From Arabidopsis thaliana (lineage: Eukaryota; Streptophyta; Magnoliopsida; Brassicales; Brassicaceae): DNA of 64,000 nucleotides. Position numbers and translations under genes: made by a program. This document shows, piece after piece, positions 1 to 14,235 of this stretch. Below the pieces are notes generated by a model. The model had not been told where the DNA came from and did not search any database. It worked only from the letters and a program-made list of their open reading frames with translations. The first letter of the stretch is position 1. Every line of letters starts with the position of its first letter. The stretch is taken from positions 6,200,001-6,264,000 of the forward strand of contig NC_003070.9 of the NCBI RefSeq assembly GCF_000001735.4, given 5' to 3'.

Positions 1-1359
1 AAAACTACGGCGGAGAAACACGGCGGAGGAGAGGAGAATAAATCACCGGAGAACAAATGGCGATTTAATTCTCCTCTAGCTCAAGTGAGCTTAATGGGAT
101 TCGTTTGTTTCTGTTGTCCAGGAATGTTCAACGCTCTCTCCGGCATGGGAGGCGGTGGTCAAGTAGATCCAACCGCTGCTAACAACGCTAACACCGCCGT
201 TTACACCGCTTTCACCGTTTTCGGCCTTTTAGGCGGCGGGTTTTACAACGTCCTCGGTCCACGGCTCACGTTAGCCGCTGGATGTTCGACTTACGTACTC
301 TACGCCGGATCTTTCCTCTACTACAACCATCACCACCACCAAGCCTTCGCGATAGTCGCCGGAGCTTTACTCGGTTGCGGCGCGGGACTTCTCTGGGCCG
401 GAGAAGGAGCTGTGATGACGTCATACCCTCCGCCGCATCGGAAAGGCACTTACATAGCGTTGTTCTGGAGTATCTTCAATCTCGGCGGCGTTATCGGTGG
501 ATTAATCCCGTTTATCCTCAACTACCAACGTAGCTCCGCCGCATCGGTCAACGACTCGACGTACATAGCGTTCATGTGTTTCATGTTCGCCGGCGTTCTT
601 CTCTCTTTCGGTATCCTCCCGGCGACCTCCGTGATCCGTAACGACGGATCTAGATGCTCTGCCGTGAAATACTCCCGTCCGTCAACTGAAGCAGCCGCCG
701 TGCTACGGCTATTCCTCGATCGGAAAATGCTCCTCATCGTCCCCGCGGCTTGGGCTAGCAATTTCTTCTACAGCTATCAATTCAACAATGTGAATGGACT
801 CCTCTTTAACTTAAGAACCAGAGGATTCAACAATGTCTTCTACTGGGGAGCTCAAATGGCTGGATCCATCGCCATTGGTTACGTGATGGACTTCAGCTTC
901 AAAAGCCGGCGAGCTAGAGGATTCACCGGAATATCACTAGTCGCGGTAATCGGAACCATTATATGGGCGGGCGGGTTAGCGAATCAGCACGGTTACTCGT
1001 TGGACAAACTACCGGAAAAGAAACTTGATTTTAAAGATTCCGGGATAGAGTTTGCGGGACCATTCGTGTTATATATGAGCTATGGATTGTTAGATGCAAT
1101 GTATCAGAGTATGGTTTATTGGTTGATAGGAGCATTGGCTGATGATTCGCAGACTTTGAGTAGATATAGTGGATTCTACAAAGGAGTGCAGAGTGCAGGA
1201 GCTGCAGTGGCTTGGCAAGTGGATACTCGTAAGGTTCCGTTAATGTCACAGCTTATTGTTAATTGGTCACTTACTACTGTAAGTTATCCTTTACTTGTTC
1301 TTCTTGTGTATTTTTATGTTAAAAATGATAATGATGATGATAGTAATGATAAGGTTTAG
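1..1359 (+). CDS. UNC93-like major facilitator transporter (5' end cut by window edge)
   Basis: Membrane protein of the UNC93-like branch of the major facilitator superfamily. No substrate can be read from the sequence. The frame is open from base 1. The first in-frame start-like codon at 85 is a GTG inside the protein, so the true ATG lies upstream of the window. 452 codons are visible before the TAG. Hydrophobic segments are spread along the whole length, for example the FVCFCCPGMFNAL stretch and the Gly-rich FGLLGGGFYNVLG stretch near the N-terminus. The C-terminus ends in an acidic Asn/Asp tail. There is no intron in the visible part. Length and order fit At1g18010, about 459 aa from memory, so only a handful of residues should be missing. 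Confidence 0.85.
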   Translation, partial: KTTAEKHGGGEENKSPENKWRFNSPLAQVSLMGFVCFCCPGMFNALSGMGGGGQVDPTAANNANTAVYTAFTVFGLLGGGFYNVLGPRLTLAAGCSTYVLYAGSFLYYNHHHHQAFAIVAGALLGCGAGLLWAGEGAVMTSYPPPHRKGTYIALFWSIFNLGGVIGGLIPFILNYQRSSAASVNDSTYIAFMCFMFAGVLLSFGILPATSVIRNDGSRCSAVKYSRPSTEAAAVLRLFLDRKMLLIVPAAWASNFFYSYQFNNVNGLLFNLRTRGFNNVFYWGAQMAGSIAIGYVMDFSFKSRRARGFTGISLVAVIGTIIWAGGLANQHGYSLDKLPEKKLDFKDSGIEFAGPFVLYMSYGLLDAMYQSMVYWLIGALADDSQTLSRYSGFYKGVQSAGAAVAWQVDTRKVPLMSQLIVNWSLTTVSYPLLVLLVYFYVKNDNDDDSNDKV

Positions 1360-2271
1360 AAGATAGTAGTTTATTAGAACATTGAGTAAGTTAACTGTTT
1401 TTTAATACGATGACGTTCTGTTATGAATGTAACAGTTACATAGAGAAACAAAGATTTGAGGCTCTGAAATGCCTTTATTCTTTTATGCATGGTAATTGAG
1501 TTCTCATAAAGTAGTGTCCTTTGTTTAGTATATATGACACATAACTTTTGAGTAGTGATGTCATCGATCGAAATGGGGTGAGACAGAGATGATAATAATA
1601 GAGAATACAAGTTGGCATCGATGGTGCAATCTTCACTGTACGGATGGTGTGTTACACCAATCACATACTTGTCATGGGGACCAGCAATTTCCATAACCTT
1701 ATCAAGATAGGGCAAAGGCTAAGGGATAAAAGAAAATCTCATTCTTCGCTGAATAATAACTAAACTTGAAATGTCTTTGTGTGAAGAGACATCATCTGTT
1801 ACATCACAGAAGTGTTGAATGAGTCAAGATGGAAAGTTGTTTGAGAAAACAAATTAGAAAACTCTAACCTTAAGCATTTGTGCACGTCTTCTTTCTTTTA
1901 TTTGACTCACCGTGAGTGTGGAAAGAACTGCCTAATTGTCAAAAACTCACAAGGCATTATCATGTGGACATGCAACCTTTTTTTTCTATACGCATTACAG
2001 AAATGAAAACAATGATTAGGATCGCATGCACGTCAAGAAAACAACCTATAGCTGTACTTTGATATACTAACTCAAATCATGTCTTGGCTCAAGCACACAA
2101 GCTTCTAGCTAGATACAACTGCAAACATATATGATGGCTTTGTCTAATAAGAAGACGACGACTTGGGCACCGCTTTGACCAGTCAATACACCAAATCTGT
2201 ATGTATCATTTATATAAATATTATCTTTCCACAGTTGTTGAAGAATCACATAGACAGCACACACGGATTCC
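1360..2271. other. Intergenic region between the transporter and the OPR-like gene
   Basis: It holds the 3' UTR of the transporter and the promoter of the OPR-like gene. A minus-strand open stretch (1374-1715) begins with a protein-like run, PYLDKVMEIAGPHDKYVIG, directly after a possible splice acceptor near 1718. I do not recognise it. No RNA gene or repeat was seen. Confidence 0.5.
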
Positions 2272-3874
<1,603 letters not shown>

Positions 3875-4399
3875 GGGGTTTATTCAGATGCATTATTAGC
3901 AAAACATATTTTTCAATCACATAAGGCAAAAAGCTTGCCTCAAACAAGCTTCGGCAGTGTCCAACTCTCCAAGTTTCATCATTTCCACTACAACGTACCA
4001 CCTATATAAAATCATCATCGTCCGCAACAAACTATAAGTTCCAAAATTGCTTACACAAATGCTTCAACAAAACTAAAATTGGTTATACAAAGTCACAAAT
4101 GCTTTCGCAAAACTTACGCCGATTGATAAACTTGCACAAATATACGAATATCATGGTTAAGAAACCGAATCATTTATGTGTAGTGTAATAATACCGTATA
4201 CGAATTAAAATTCAAGGTACTTCAGGTAAATTTAAAAGTGTGGGGCCTAAAATAAAATATACAGAAACTTTGGGTACTAAATTATATATTCTTGCAACTT
4301 GTTTGTGTTTACTTTACTATCTCATTCTTTGCGACGGTGACCCGACAAGATTATTGCCGGGAAACAGACCGAGAAGATTAAGCGTAAGATTCTCAACGA
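3875..4399. other. Intergenic region, OPR-like gene to PP2C
   Basis: AT-rich spacer with two partly similar runs around 4030-4130 (both with cacaaatgctt followed by caaaact). It contains the promoter and leader of the PP2C gene. No other feature was seen. Confidence 0.4.
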
Positions 4400-6678
4400 A
4401 TGTTGGAGAAGGAATCTGATTTGACTGCAATGGAGAAACCAAATAACAAGCACGCGGCTGATTCGTTTTCCAGCGAGGATTTGGTCTCACCGGTGAAGAA
4501 GGCAAAGAAGTCAGAGGAGGTTTCCGGCGGAGGAGAAGCTGTAGCCGCCGTTGGTAATAGAGAGGCGGAAGAAGATAAGCCTAGCTTTGTAAGTGAAGAA
4601 AAGAAGGAGTTTCTGGTCGAAGCTGATGTTGCTGAAGACAAAGGAGCTAGACATACTATGGAAGATGTTTGGGTGGTTTTGCCTGACGCTTCTTTGGATT
4701 TCCCAGGGACACTAAGGTAACAAATACAAGCTCTTAGTTGAATCAAGTTTAGTAATTGGACACATTCTGTTTGTGGGACTTAGAAGAATTAGGAAGATAC
4801 GAATCTTATTGTGCAAAATGATATTTTTTTAGGTTTCTTTATAAAGCTAGGTAGGCTTTTCTGTATTGGTATGTAGGTGTGCGCATTTTGCAATTTATGA
4901 TGGGCATGGAGGTCGTTTAGCTGCAGAGTTTGCTAAGAAGCATCTTCACCTTAACGTTCTTTCAGCTGGGTTACCACGTGAGTTGGTCTGTCTTACTTGG
5001 TTCATATTAATTATGTCTTTACAACTGTTTTCATGTCATTCACTCGGTCTCACTTCACCTTCTTCTCTGTCAAATTGCTGTTTCAGCTGGATGTCAAAGT
5101 TGCTAAAAAGGCCATTCTTGAAGGTACATATATAAGTTTACTTCATAAGTCTCTTAAAACTTTTTAGTCATTTCATTATGGCTTTTCAGATCCACAGGTT
5201 CTCAACTGTTAAAGCAATTTTACTTTCAGGTTTCCGGAAAACTGATGAGTTGCTCCTGCAAAAAAGTGTTTCAGGTAGTTTGTGTATGTGTGTGTTTGTC
5301 TTGGCTATATTCTGCATCTATGTTTCGAATGTCTGAGCTTTTATCTCGGCTGTTGATTGCTTTCCTATATCTTCTCCATAGAATCTCTTAGTTCATTCAT
5401 ATTTATGCTTCTCTCTGACCTGTGTCTTGTACAGGAGGATGGCAAGATGGAGCCACAGCAGTCTGTGTCTGGATACTTGATCAAAAGGTATGACTGTGAT
5501 GGGGTCTCTGGAATTCAATATTTTTACTCTCTAGATAAATTTCATAAAATAACTCGACCTTTTCTCCAGTATTCACACCCATAAACTCTCATGCTTTATA
5601 GGTTTTTGTTGCCAATATCGGTGATGCTAAGGCTGTTTTGGCACGATCCTCTACTACCAACGAATTGGGGAATCATACAGAAGCAGGTAATCCACTCAAA
5701 GCAATTGTTTTGACGAGAGAGCACAAAGCAATTTATCCACAGGAGCGCTCTCGCATTCAAAAGGTTAGTTTTTGATGAGCCAGACAGAGACTTCCAAGTA
5801 AATGTGAGCACACCATGCTCTGTTGATAACTTGCTATGAGTTTCACAGTCAGGTGGTGTTATAAGCTCAAATGGACGGTTACAAGGGCGTCTTGAGGTTT
5901 CTAGGGCTTTTGGTGATCGTCATTTTAAGAAGGTAATGATCCGGTGGCTTCCCACTTTATATTGAGCCCATTATCTGTGACATTTTAGCTCTCGCGTGCA
6001 ATATTCTATCGACATGTTCTTGAACCTTGCTCCATATCATTTTGCAACTTCAAATGCCTAGAATCTGTAACTTATCCTAAAATCTTATGGTTTATTCGCA
6101 TCTAACGCAAGTTATTGAATCTAGTTTGGTGTCAGTGCAACTCCAGACATTCATGCTTTTGAATTAACTGAGAGAGAAAACTTCATGATTCTTGGTTGCG
6201 ATGGATTGTGGGAAGTAAGTAAGCTCTTCGTTTGTGGTTTTGCAGTGCTCTATAAGAACATTTCATTTTGTCTTTATATATCAAAGTTTGCTGCTCATAC
6301 ACAATGCAACCGTTTTCAGGTGTTTGGACCAAGTGATGCTGTTGGATTTGTCCAGAAACTTTTGAAGGTAAATACCTACAGTTGTCAAAATCACTTTGTC
6401 CTCCATTTCACACTCTCTTTAACTACATAGAAAGAAGCTCAAAAAACAGATGTTTTTCGGTAGCCATGTGAGCAAAATGGCTTGTTAGAACCTTGTGCAC
6501 ACAAGTAAAGAGTGTCAAGGGAAATTAAATGTGAGAAACTAAGAGGCTAAGAACTATGATTTTGTAGGAGGGCTTGCATGTAAGCACGGTAAGTCGCCGT
6601 CTTGTGAAGGAAGCTGTGAAAGAACGTCGTTGCAAAGACAACTGCACAGCAATCGTGATAGTCTTCAAGCGGGTATGA
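4400..6678 (+). CDS. Protein phosphatase 2C
   Basis: Mg/Mn-dependent Ser/Thr phosphatase of the PPM family. Ten coding exons: 4400-4716, 4877-4985, 5087-5123, 5230-5274, 5435-5487, 5602-5763, 5849-5932, 6125-6214, 6320-6367 and 6568-6678. They sum to 351 aa, the length I remember for At1g18030. Motifs are intact: RHTMEDVW, YDGHGGR (metal binding), GWQDGATA, NIGDAKAVLAR, GCDGLWE and DNCTAI. The first ~55 residues are a charged Lys/Glu-rich tail without a recognisable targeting signal. Two in-frame ATGs (4400 and 4430) could start the protein. I use the first because it gives the remembered length. Confidence 0.92.
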
Positions 6679-7127
6679 CTAAAGAAGAGCCTGACTGACA
6701 TGTGGGCATCTGTTTTTCTGGCTCGTATGTGTTTTATAAACCTGTTGTTGGTATTTGGTAAAATCTTTTTGAGCTGTCAATGGATCAATTAAATTCCTGG
6801 GGCCACCATCGAAAGAAAAATGAGTTTGAAGATTAAACAGAGCTCTCTTTGTACCGCAAAGAATTCTAGAAGCAAAAAGTAGAAAGCTTTATAATCATAG
6901 ACTTCATAGTACAGTATGATCAGTTTACAATGAATAAAAAGCCTATGGGACAACAAAATATTATCATTGTGAATCTAAGGTCCCTCTGGTTTGTAATCAA
7001 GCTAAATATGGAAAAGAATAAATCGCCAGATTACACAAGCAGCAGTAAATTGACAACTTAACAATGGTGTGGTTTCACCAGAACATGAAAATGGAGAAGC
7101 TAAGAGAAGAGTGCATAACCAACAGTC
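6679..7127. other. Convergent 3' region between PP2C and CDKD1;3
   Basis: The two genes face each other here. The stretch should hold both 3' UTRs. No other coding or repeat signal was seen. Confidence 0.5.
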
Positions 7128-9299
<2,172 letters not shown>

Positions 9300-9770
9300 T
9301 TTCGGGTTTTTCAGAACCCACTCAATAATCGCGCCTCTCTCTTTCTTCTTAATTCACGTCGCTAGAATTCGATTGCTTTCCGATTTTTATTCTAAATTGA
9401 GTAAAATCGACGATGAGGAAGATACCGGGAAAATTTAGGGTTTCAGCTTTGAGAGCTCCGGCTCCGGAGAAAAAGTAGCCGTTGGCGCGTTTGCAGACGC
9501 AATCGGCTAATCGAGGGAAACAACAAATAAAGAGAAACGCCCAATTATTTACTTTTCTAGTTTTTTATACATTTAATATCCAAACATTTTCGATTTATAA
9601 AAGAGAAAAATATTATTTAATATCTAAACTTTTAAACAATAGCTAAATTAATCGTGAATTTTTGATTTTTTGAAATGACTGTTTTATACCTCAACAAATT
9701 TAACCTATAACCTATAAAGCATATTAGCAATCCACGTGTTTTTGCTAGAGTTTAGCTGATTTCTTAAGAG
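9300..9770. other. CDKD1;3 leader and promoter
   Basis: It contains the 5' UTR of CDKD1;3 (minus strand), with a GC-richer part near 9450-9500, then an AT-rich spacer before the stop codon of the next minus-strand gene at 9771. Confidence 0.45.
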
Positions 9771-10242
9771 CTATCGTTGCTGTTTCTCGTCCATATCCCC
9801 TTCCTTGATAGTTTCAAGCTCTTTGCCAGTAATCCATTCAGGGAGTATAGCTGCATACTTGCGAGGTGGTGGAGGCGGATACTTCATTGTCGGCTTCTGG
9901 TCACTAGCAAAGCCCGGAGGAGGTTTTGGAATCTGAAGCGGTGGTTCCCTTACCCTCACCCTCAATGGAACATCAGGTATCCCATAATCACTAAGTTTGA
10001 TCTCAGGTCCCTCATGTAATTCTGCGCACGGTATCCAGCAAGCTTTTTCTGGTAATAAGCATGATAACGATCTGAGCTCCAGAAGAAGGAGTACTTTGGG
10101 TTTCCCGCATAGCTTGTCATCATCTTTCTCTCCATCTCAGGCCCCTCCATGAAAACCAAACGGGCTGAGCTATCCGCATAATATCTAGTCCTCGGAGGTA
10201 CATCTGCCGGAGTTCGATTGCAAATCACTCGACATCTCTTTT
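9771..10242 (-). pseudogene. Truncated, frameshifted duplicate of splicing factor SF3A1 (SURP domain)
   Basis: SF3A1/Prp21 is a U2 snRNP subunit with two SURP modules. Here one SURP module is visible (about 10020-10200): FMEGPEMERKM, AGNPKYSFFWSSDRYHAYYQKKLAGYRAQN. A second segment, RKYAAILPEWITGKELETIK, resembles the SF3A1 linker just before its second SURP module, and the protein stops right after it at 9771. The two segments lie in different frames. The change falls around 10000-10025, is equivalent to a 1-nt loss, and leaves no room for an intron. A splice acceptor is likely at 10243-10245. The second SURP, the rest of SF3A1 and its ubiquitin-like end are missing. It matches At1g18050 (annotated SWAP/surp, from memory). 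A short expressed protein from either frame cannot be excluded. Confidence 0.65.
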
Positions 10243-10880
10243 CTATACAAAGAGAAACACAAAATAATAGATAAAGTTAACCCTTGATGACAAGAGATGC
10301 AAAGAGATCGATTGAATGTGTTGATTATCACTTGACCCTGAGCTCTATATGACTATATTTATACAAGGGGTAAACTACCAAGAAAACGAATTATCTTCCT
10401 AAACGTAAATATAAGAAAAGGCAAAGATACATATCCAAGGACTACTTAGGGTTTCGGAGAGAGATAACAAGTACCGTACCTCACCCACCGGAAAGTAACA
10501 GCCACGCCGCGAGAGCCACAGTGACGTCGTGAACGAACGAACTCTAGTTCTGAAGCTTGGAAATTGACAATTGCAAATCAACGGAGAATATCCTCTTAGA
10601 ACAAATCCACGGAGCCCTATGCGTAGCCTAGCACTTATAGACGAGAAACTTGTGCTCCAGGTTTTATAATGGGCCTCTGTTATTCGGGCTTATAACTTCG
10701 GGCCATATTTACTTAATTTGAAGTTAAATTCGGTTTTGGGTCGAGATTTTGGGTTTTAGTTGTTTTTTGTTGTGAGAGACGTCGTTTTCCATTTTCACCA
10801 TACATTATCTACTTAACCGGTAAGAACCAAATCATACATACATGAACTGTTATGTTATAAAACCATTCTGTTTAACATCA
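10243..10880. other. Upstream region of the SURP pseudogene
   Basis: It probably contains a non-coding or poorly conserved first exon of the SURP gene (an open minus-strand stretch spans 10399-10581) and its promoter. The pair of gggcc-type motifs near 10670-10710 resembles plant site II elements. Nothing else is supported. Confidence 0.35.
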
Positions 10881-11996
10881 GAACATTACGGAAAAACGGT
10901 CTATTTCCCCATGGGAACTATCGCATCTGGCTAGATGAAGCCCGATCTTTGACCTCTTGCTATTTACCCATGAAATGAAAGTTAAACGTCTATTTCCCCA
11001 CCAATTAAAAGTTCAAGAGCTTAATGTCCCCGAATCGTGGTTACTTCGGTTTGATACGTAAACCCGAGACGAAACCATATTATCGGTCAAAACCAAACCA
11101 AAAAAACCCGGATTCGTTTTTAAAACCCGATCCATTGTCGAATCCCAAATCCAAAATCTAAAACCCCAAACTCAAAACTCAAGAACCCTAAATCGATTCC
11201 CAATTTTTTTATTTCCAGTTGAAAGATGAGCAATCTGTCATCAAGTTCGTCGGGATCTACAGGACCTCGTGGTCGAGGAAGAGTGGTTGGAGTGCCAAAG
11301 AGATGTTGGATTATGTCCAGTTCTCAGAGCATAATCTATAACCGCCTCTTTGAACGCAACTCCACTGAAGAAACTCTGCTTTTGGTACAAAAACCCATCA
11401 CCACGCCTCACATGTATGTCGGAACTGTCGTCGGCTCCTTCACCATCGCTCTCCGGGTACACGTCGTGGCGAATTGGTGGTTCGTCGGTCCACTCGTTTA
11501 GCATTTCTTCCAGGTGAAAGTTATCTCTGTCTTCAGCTTCGGGATCGACATCACCATCAAGATCGGGGTCGTGATGGATTAACGACATCCCGACATCGAT
11601 CGATCAAAGTTTTAGGGTTTGGAAAAACTGGATTTGAGGATTCGTCAGGTTAAATTAGGGTTCGTCGGGAGAGAATTTGGGGATTTTTTTGTTTAGGTTC
11701 GAGAGTCGGGTTACGGGTCATAATTTTGGTTTAAATTAGGTTTATTCTGGTTCTAAATAGGTTTAGTTGGTTAAGTCATCGGTTTCGCATACAGTAAACC
11801 GACTTAATCCAGTTCATGGACATTAAGTTCTCGAAGTTTTATTTCGGGGACATTAAGCTCTTGAACTTTTAATTGGTGGGGAAATAGACGTTTAACTTTC
11901 ATTTCATGGGTAAATAGCAAGAGGTCAAAGATCGGGCTTCATCTAGCCAGATGCGATAGTTCCCATGGGGAAATAGACCTTTTTTCCGAACATTAC
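10881..11996. mobile_element. Mutator-like element (MULE) with long TIRs and perfect 9-bp target duplication
   Basis: Inverted repeats of 145 bp lie at 10890-11034 and 11843-11987. Compared base by base they differ at one position (the eighth base from each end). The element is flanked by identical 9-bp direct repeats, GAACATTAC, at 10881-10889 and 11988-11996. Long TIRs and 9-bp duplications define Mutator-type transposons. The interior is about 0.8 kb and contains one transposase-like fragment, so the element is non-autonomous. The near identity of its ends implies recent activity or recent arrival. Confidence 0.93.
11241..11588 (-). pseudogene. MURA-type transposase N-terminal fragment inside the MULE
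   Basis: This 115-codon open frame begins at an ATG (11588). It has an acidic N-terminus followed by a block GDGFLYQKQSFFSGVAFKEA, then VIDYALRTG. That is the pattern of the N-terminal domain of plant MURA/MuDR proteins, an aromatic-containing segment ending in FKEAV..YA. It then runs into Ser/Arg-rich sequence and stops. The DDE catalytic core and the SWIM zinc finger are absent. It is probably a remnant left by internal deletion of an autonomous element. The family call is inferred from the motif only. Confidence 0.55.
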
Positions 11997-12064
11997 AAAT
12001 AGGCTCAATATCTTCAAATATCATTTACAAGGAGAGGCAGCTTCTGAGAAGTAGAAGAGAGTCA

Positions 12065-13314
12065 TTAGGAAGCAATGCGACGACAACGACACCAGAAAGC
12101 TGTACCGCCACTTCTACCTCGAGCAACGGCTATTTCTTCATCGATGTAGAACCAAATGAAGAAAGGGTCTTTATTACTAGGCTCTTCCACAGCGTCTTTC
12201 TTCCCCAAGCTGAACTCTAGAGGATCTAATGGTCCAATCTTTATGCGGATCTGTTCGAAGACAAAAGCTAGTATCCGATTCTTCCATGAAAACCTTCCTT
12301 CGAATGTTAATGCTCCAAATGGACCAAGATACACCCCATTCTCTATTCTTTTTCCCTGGTTGAAAAATCAAGCACAAGAATTGTTTTGTTACTTCCAAAA
12401 TATCGGCTTTCAGGATTTTAAAGTGCCTCAACACTTTTACCAATCAGACCCTAAAGCAGTACTAGAACCAGTTTAGAGACTTACCGCAGCATCAAATCTC
12501 TGAACAGCAGTTAGAGGGAAATAACGACCTTTCGTCAGTTTCTTCTGTATTTATGGTATATAAGATCCCAAGTCAATGATTTGAATGGATCAATCAAGAC
12601 TGCAATATTTATAAAAACATGTAAAGGCTAATTGAATATCTAATGGTACCTCGGCGGTGAAGATAAGCATCCATGTTCGTCCAGGAGACTCGGGACCACC
12701 AAGCGTTTCAAGGAAAGTGGATGGATCAATCTTAGCCTTTTCGATAGCAGAGAAAGCAGCTAAAATCTCATCTGCTGCAACTTTCCGAGTTTTTGCAGCC
12801 GTTTTTAATACATTCACACTCTCCGTTACTTGCTACATTTCAAAATCATTTCACAATCAAGTAAAAACTAGTTGCCTAGATATATTCAGAATCTTAAAGT
12901 TAGTTAGAATTCATGTAATTTCCATTCGATTCAACCAAAACTCTAATAACCACCTTGGTTCCATGAAATTCTATCTCCTAGAGCTAGAAGTAAACACATA
13001 ACACTTATGCGAAGAGTCCCAAAATATAAATTTGACCAGAAAGTAACTTGGATAAGCTTTGTACTCCTCAACTGAATTTCTCTGAAGGAGTTCGTTATGA
13101 AACGACTCTTCATCGGTCTAACACTATCTTTTCAAACACAATCGAAATGAAGAAGGGTGCTGCTTACTTTGTTAGGGATTTGATCTTTTGCCGGTGGGAC
13201 AATCTGGTTCCTGCCATCCACCGTGGCTTTCACCAAATGTAATCTCTCCCGACGACTAAAGAACAGAGACGAAGAAGATGGGGACGAAACACATGAAGCT
13301 AGTGAGACCATCAT
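12065..13314 (-). CDS. Plastid-targeted protein of unknown function (At1g18060-like)
   Basis: Four exons right to left: 13168-13314, 12650-12832, 12485-12544 and 12065-12355. They give 226 aa, matching my memory of At1g18060 (labelled 'microbial collagenase' in annotations, a label I would not trust). Two adjacent ATGs start the frame at 13314; upstream codons are open but offer no better ATG. The Ser-rich N-terminus with few acidic residues (SSPSSSSLFFSRRERLHLV) looks like a chloroplast transit peptide. The mature part has conserved-looking blocks TWMLIFTAE, NGVYLGPFGALTFEGRFSW and PFFIWFYIDEEIAVARGRSGG, a lipocalin-like or PAP/fibrillin-like pattern. The function is not known to me. Confidence 0.82.
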
Positions 13315-14235
13315 CGTCTCTGAGAAGCTCCTCACTTTTTTTCCCTCTTCATCATTCTTGTTTTTTCTTCCACATCACTTTTTCAGACAAACCAAAAACA
13401 AAAACACACTAGAGCTCGTCGTTTCATTGTAATCCACAAGTTTTATTTGGTTGAGAAAAGCTTTCAGTTGTATATTGTTTGTGTCGACCTTTACCTCAAT
13501 GTCCTCGGACCGAATCCTTCCAATTTTAAGAATTGTTGTATGTTAAAGTTTTATAGCCAGTATAAAATTTCAATAAATTTCCATCGTGTTTAACTTGATC
13601 CAATTCGGTTTCATAATTGCAGCTTATGTTCTATAGACAAAATCCAATCCATTTCGAGTGAACTTGGATGCACGAGGTTATTTATGGATTAACCTGACCG
13701 AAACAACGAAATAACTTGTCGTATGAAGCAAAAAGCTAGAATGAGCTAGAAACCAATACTTGTCTGACAAGTATTAAGGAACGAATAGAGTTTCTTCAAC
13801 TATGAAATATCAATCTCCAAATAGCCAAAAAACATACTCGCCAGCCAAAAGGGAGGTAGTCGTATTAACTGTTAATTTAATTTGAAAGAAAAGTAAACTC
13901 TCACTCACGTTCATCATAATTCTCTCTAGCTTTGAAATATAAAGGAAAATCGGTCTCAGGTAACACCTCTCCGCAGCTTGTAAATCTCAACTGTGCACTG
14001 AAAAAAACAGGTATTAGGACTTGGGTTTTAGGGAACTCAGATTTCTTAGTCCGAATCATTCATGAAGCGTTTTCCTAATCTCCCTCCTGGTGCAACCCGA
14101 AAGCCGTCTCCTGCTTTCCAAAGAAACAGAACCCAGGTTTAGATTGGCCATTTTCTAAAGTTAATTCTTCCATATGGTGGCTTAAAAATAATTGAAATCA
14201 TAAGACTCCTCACCTTTTCTCTCACAAAATTTGGA
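13315..14235. other. Intergenic region, At1g18060-like gene to eRF3
   Basis: It holds the promoter of the plastid protein and the 3' UTR of eRF3. No repeat, RNA gene or credible open frame was seen. Confidence 0.45.

Noticed and set aside
282-761. Other-frame open reading frames inside the transporter gene (both strands)
   Set aside because: They are shadows of the GC-rich coding sequence and have no domain or splice support.
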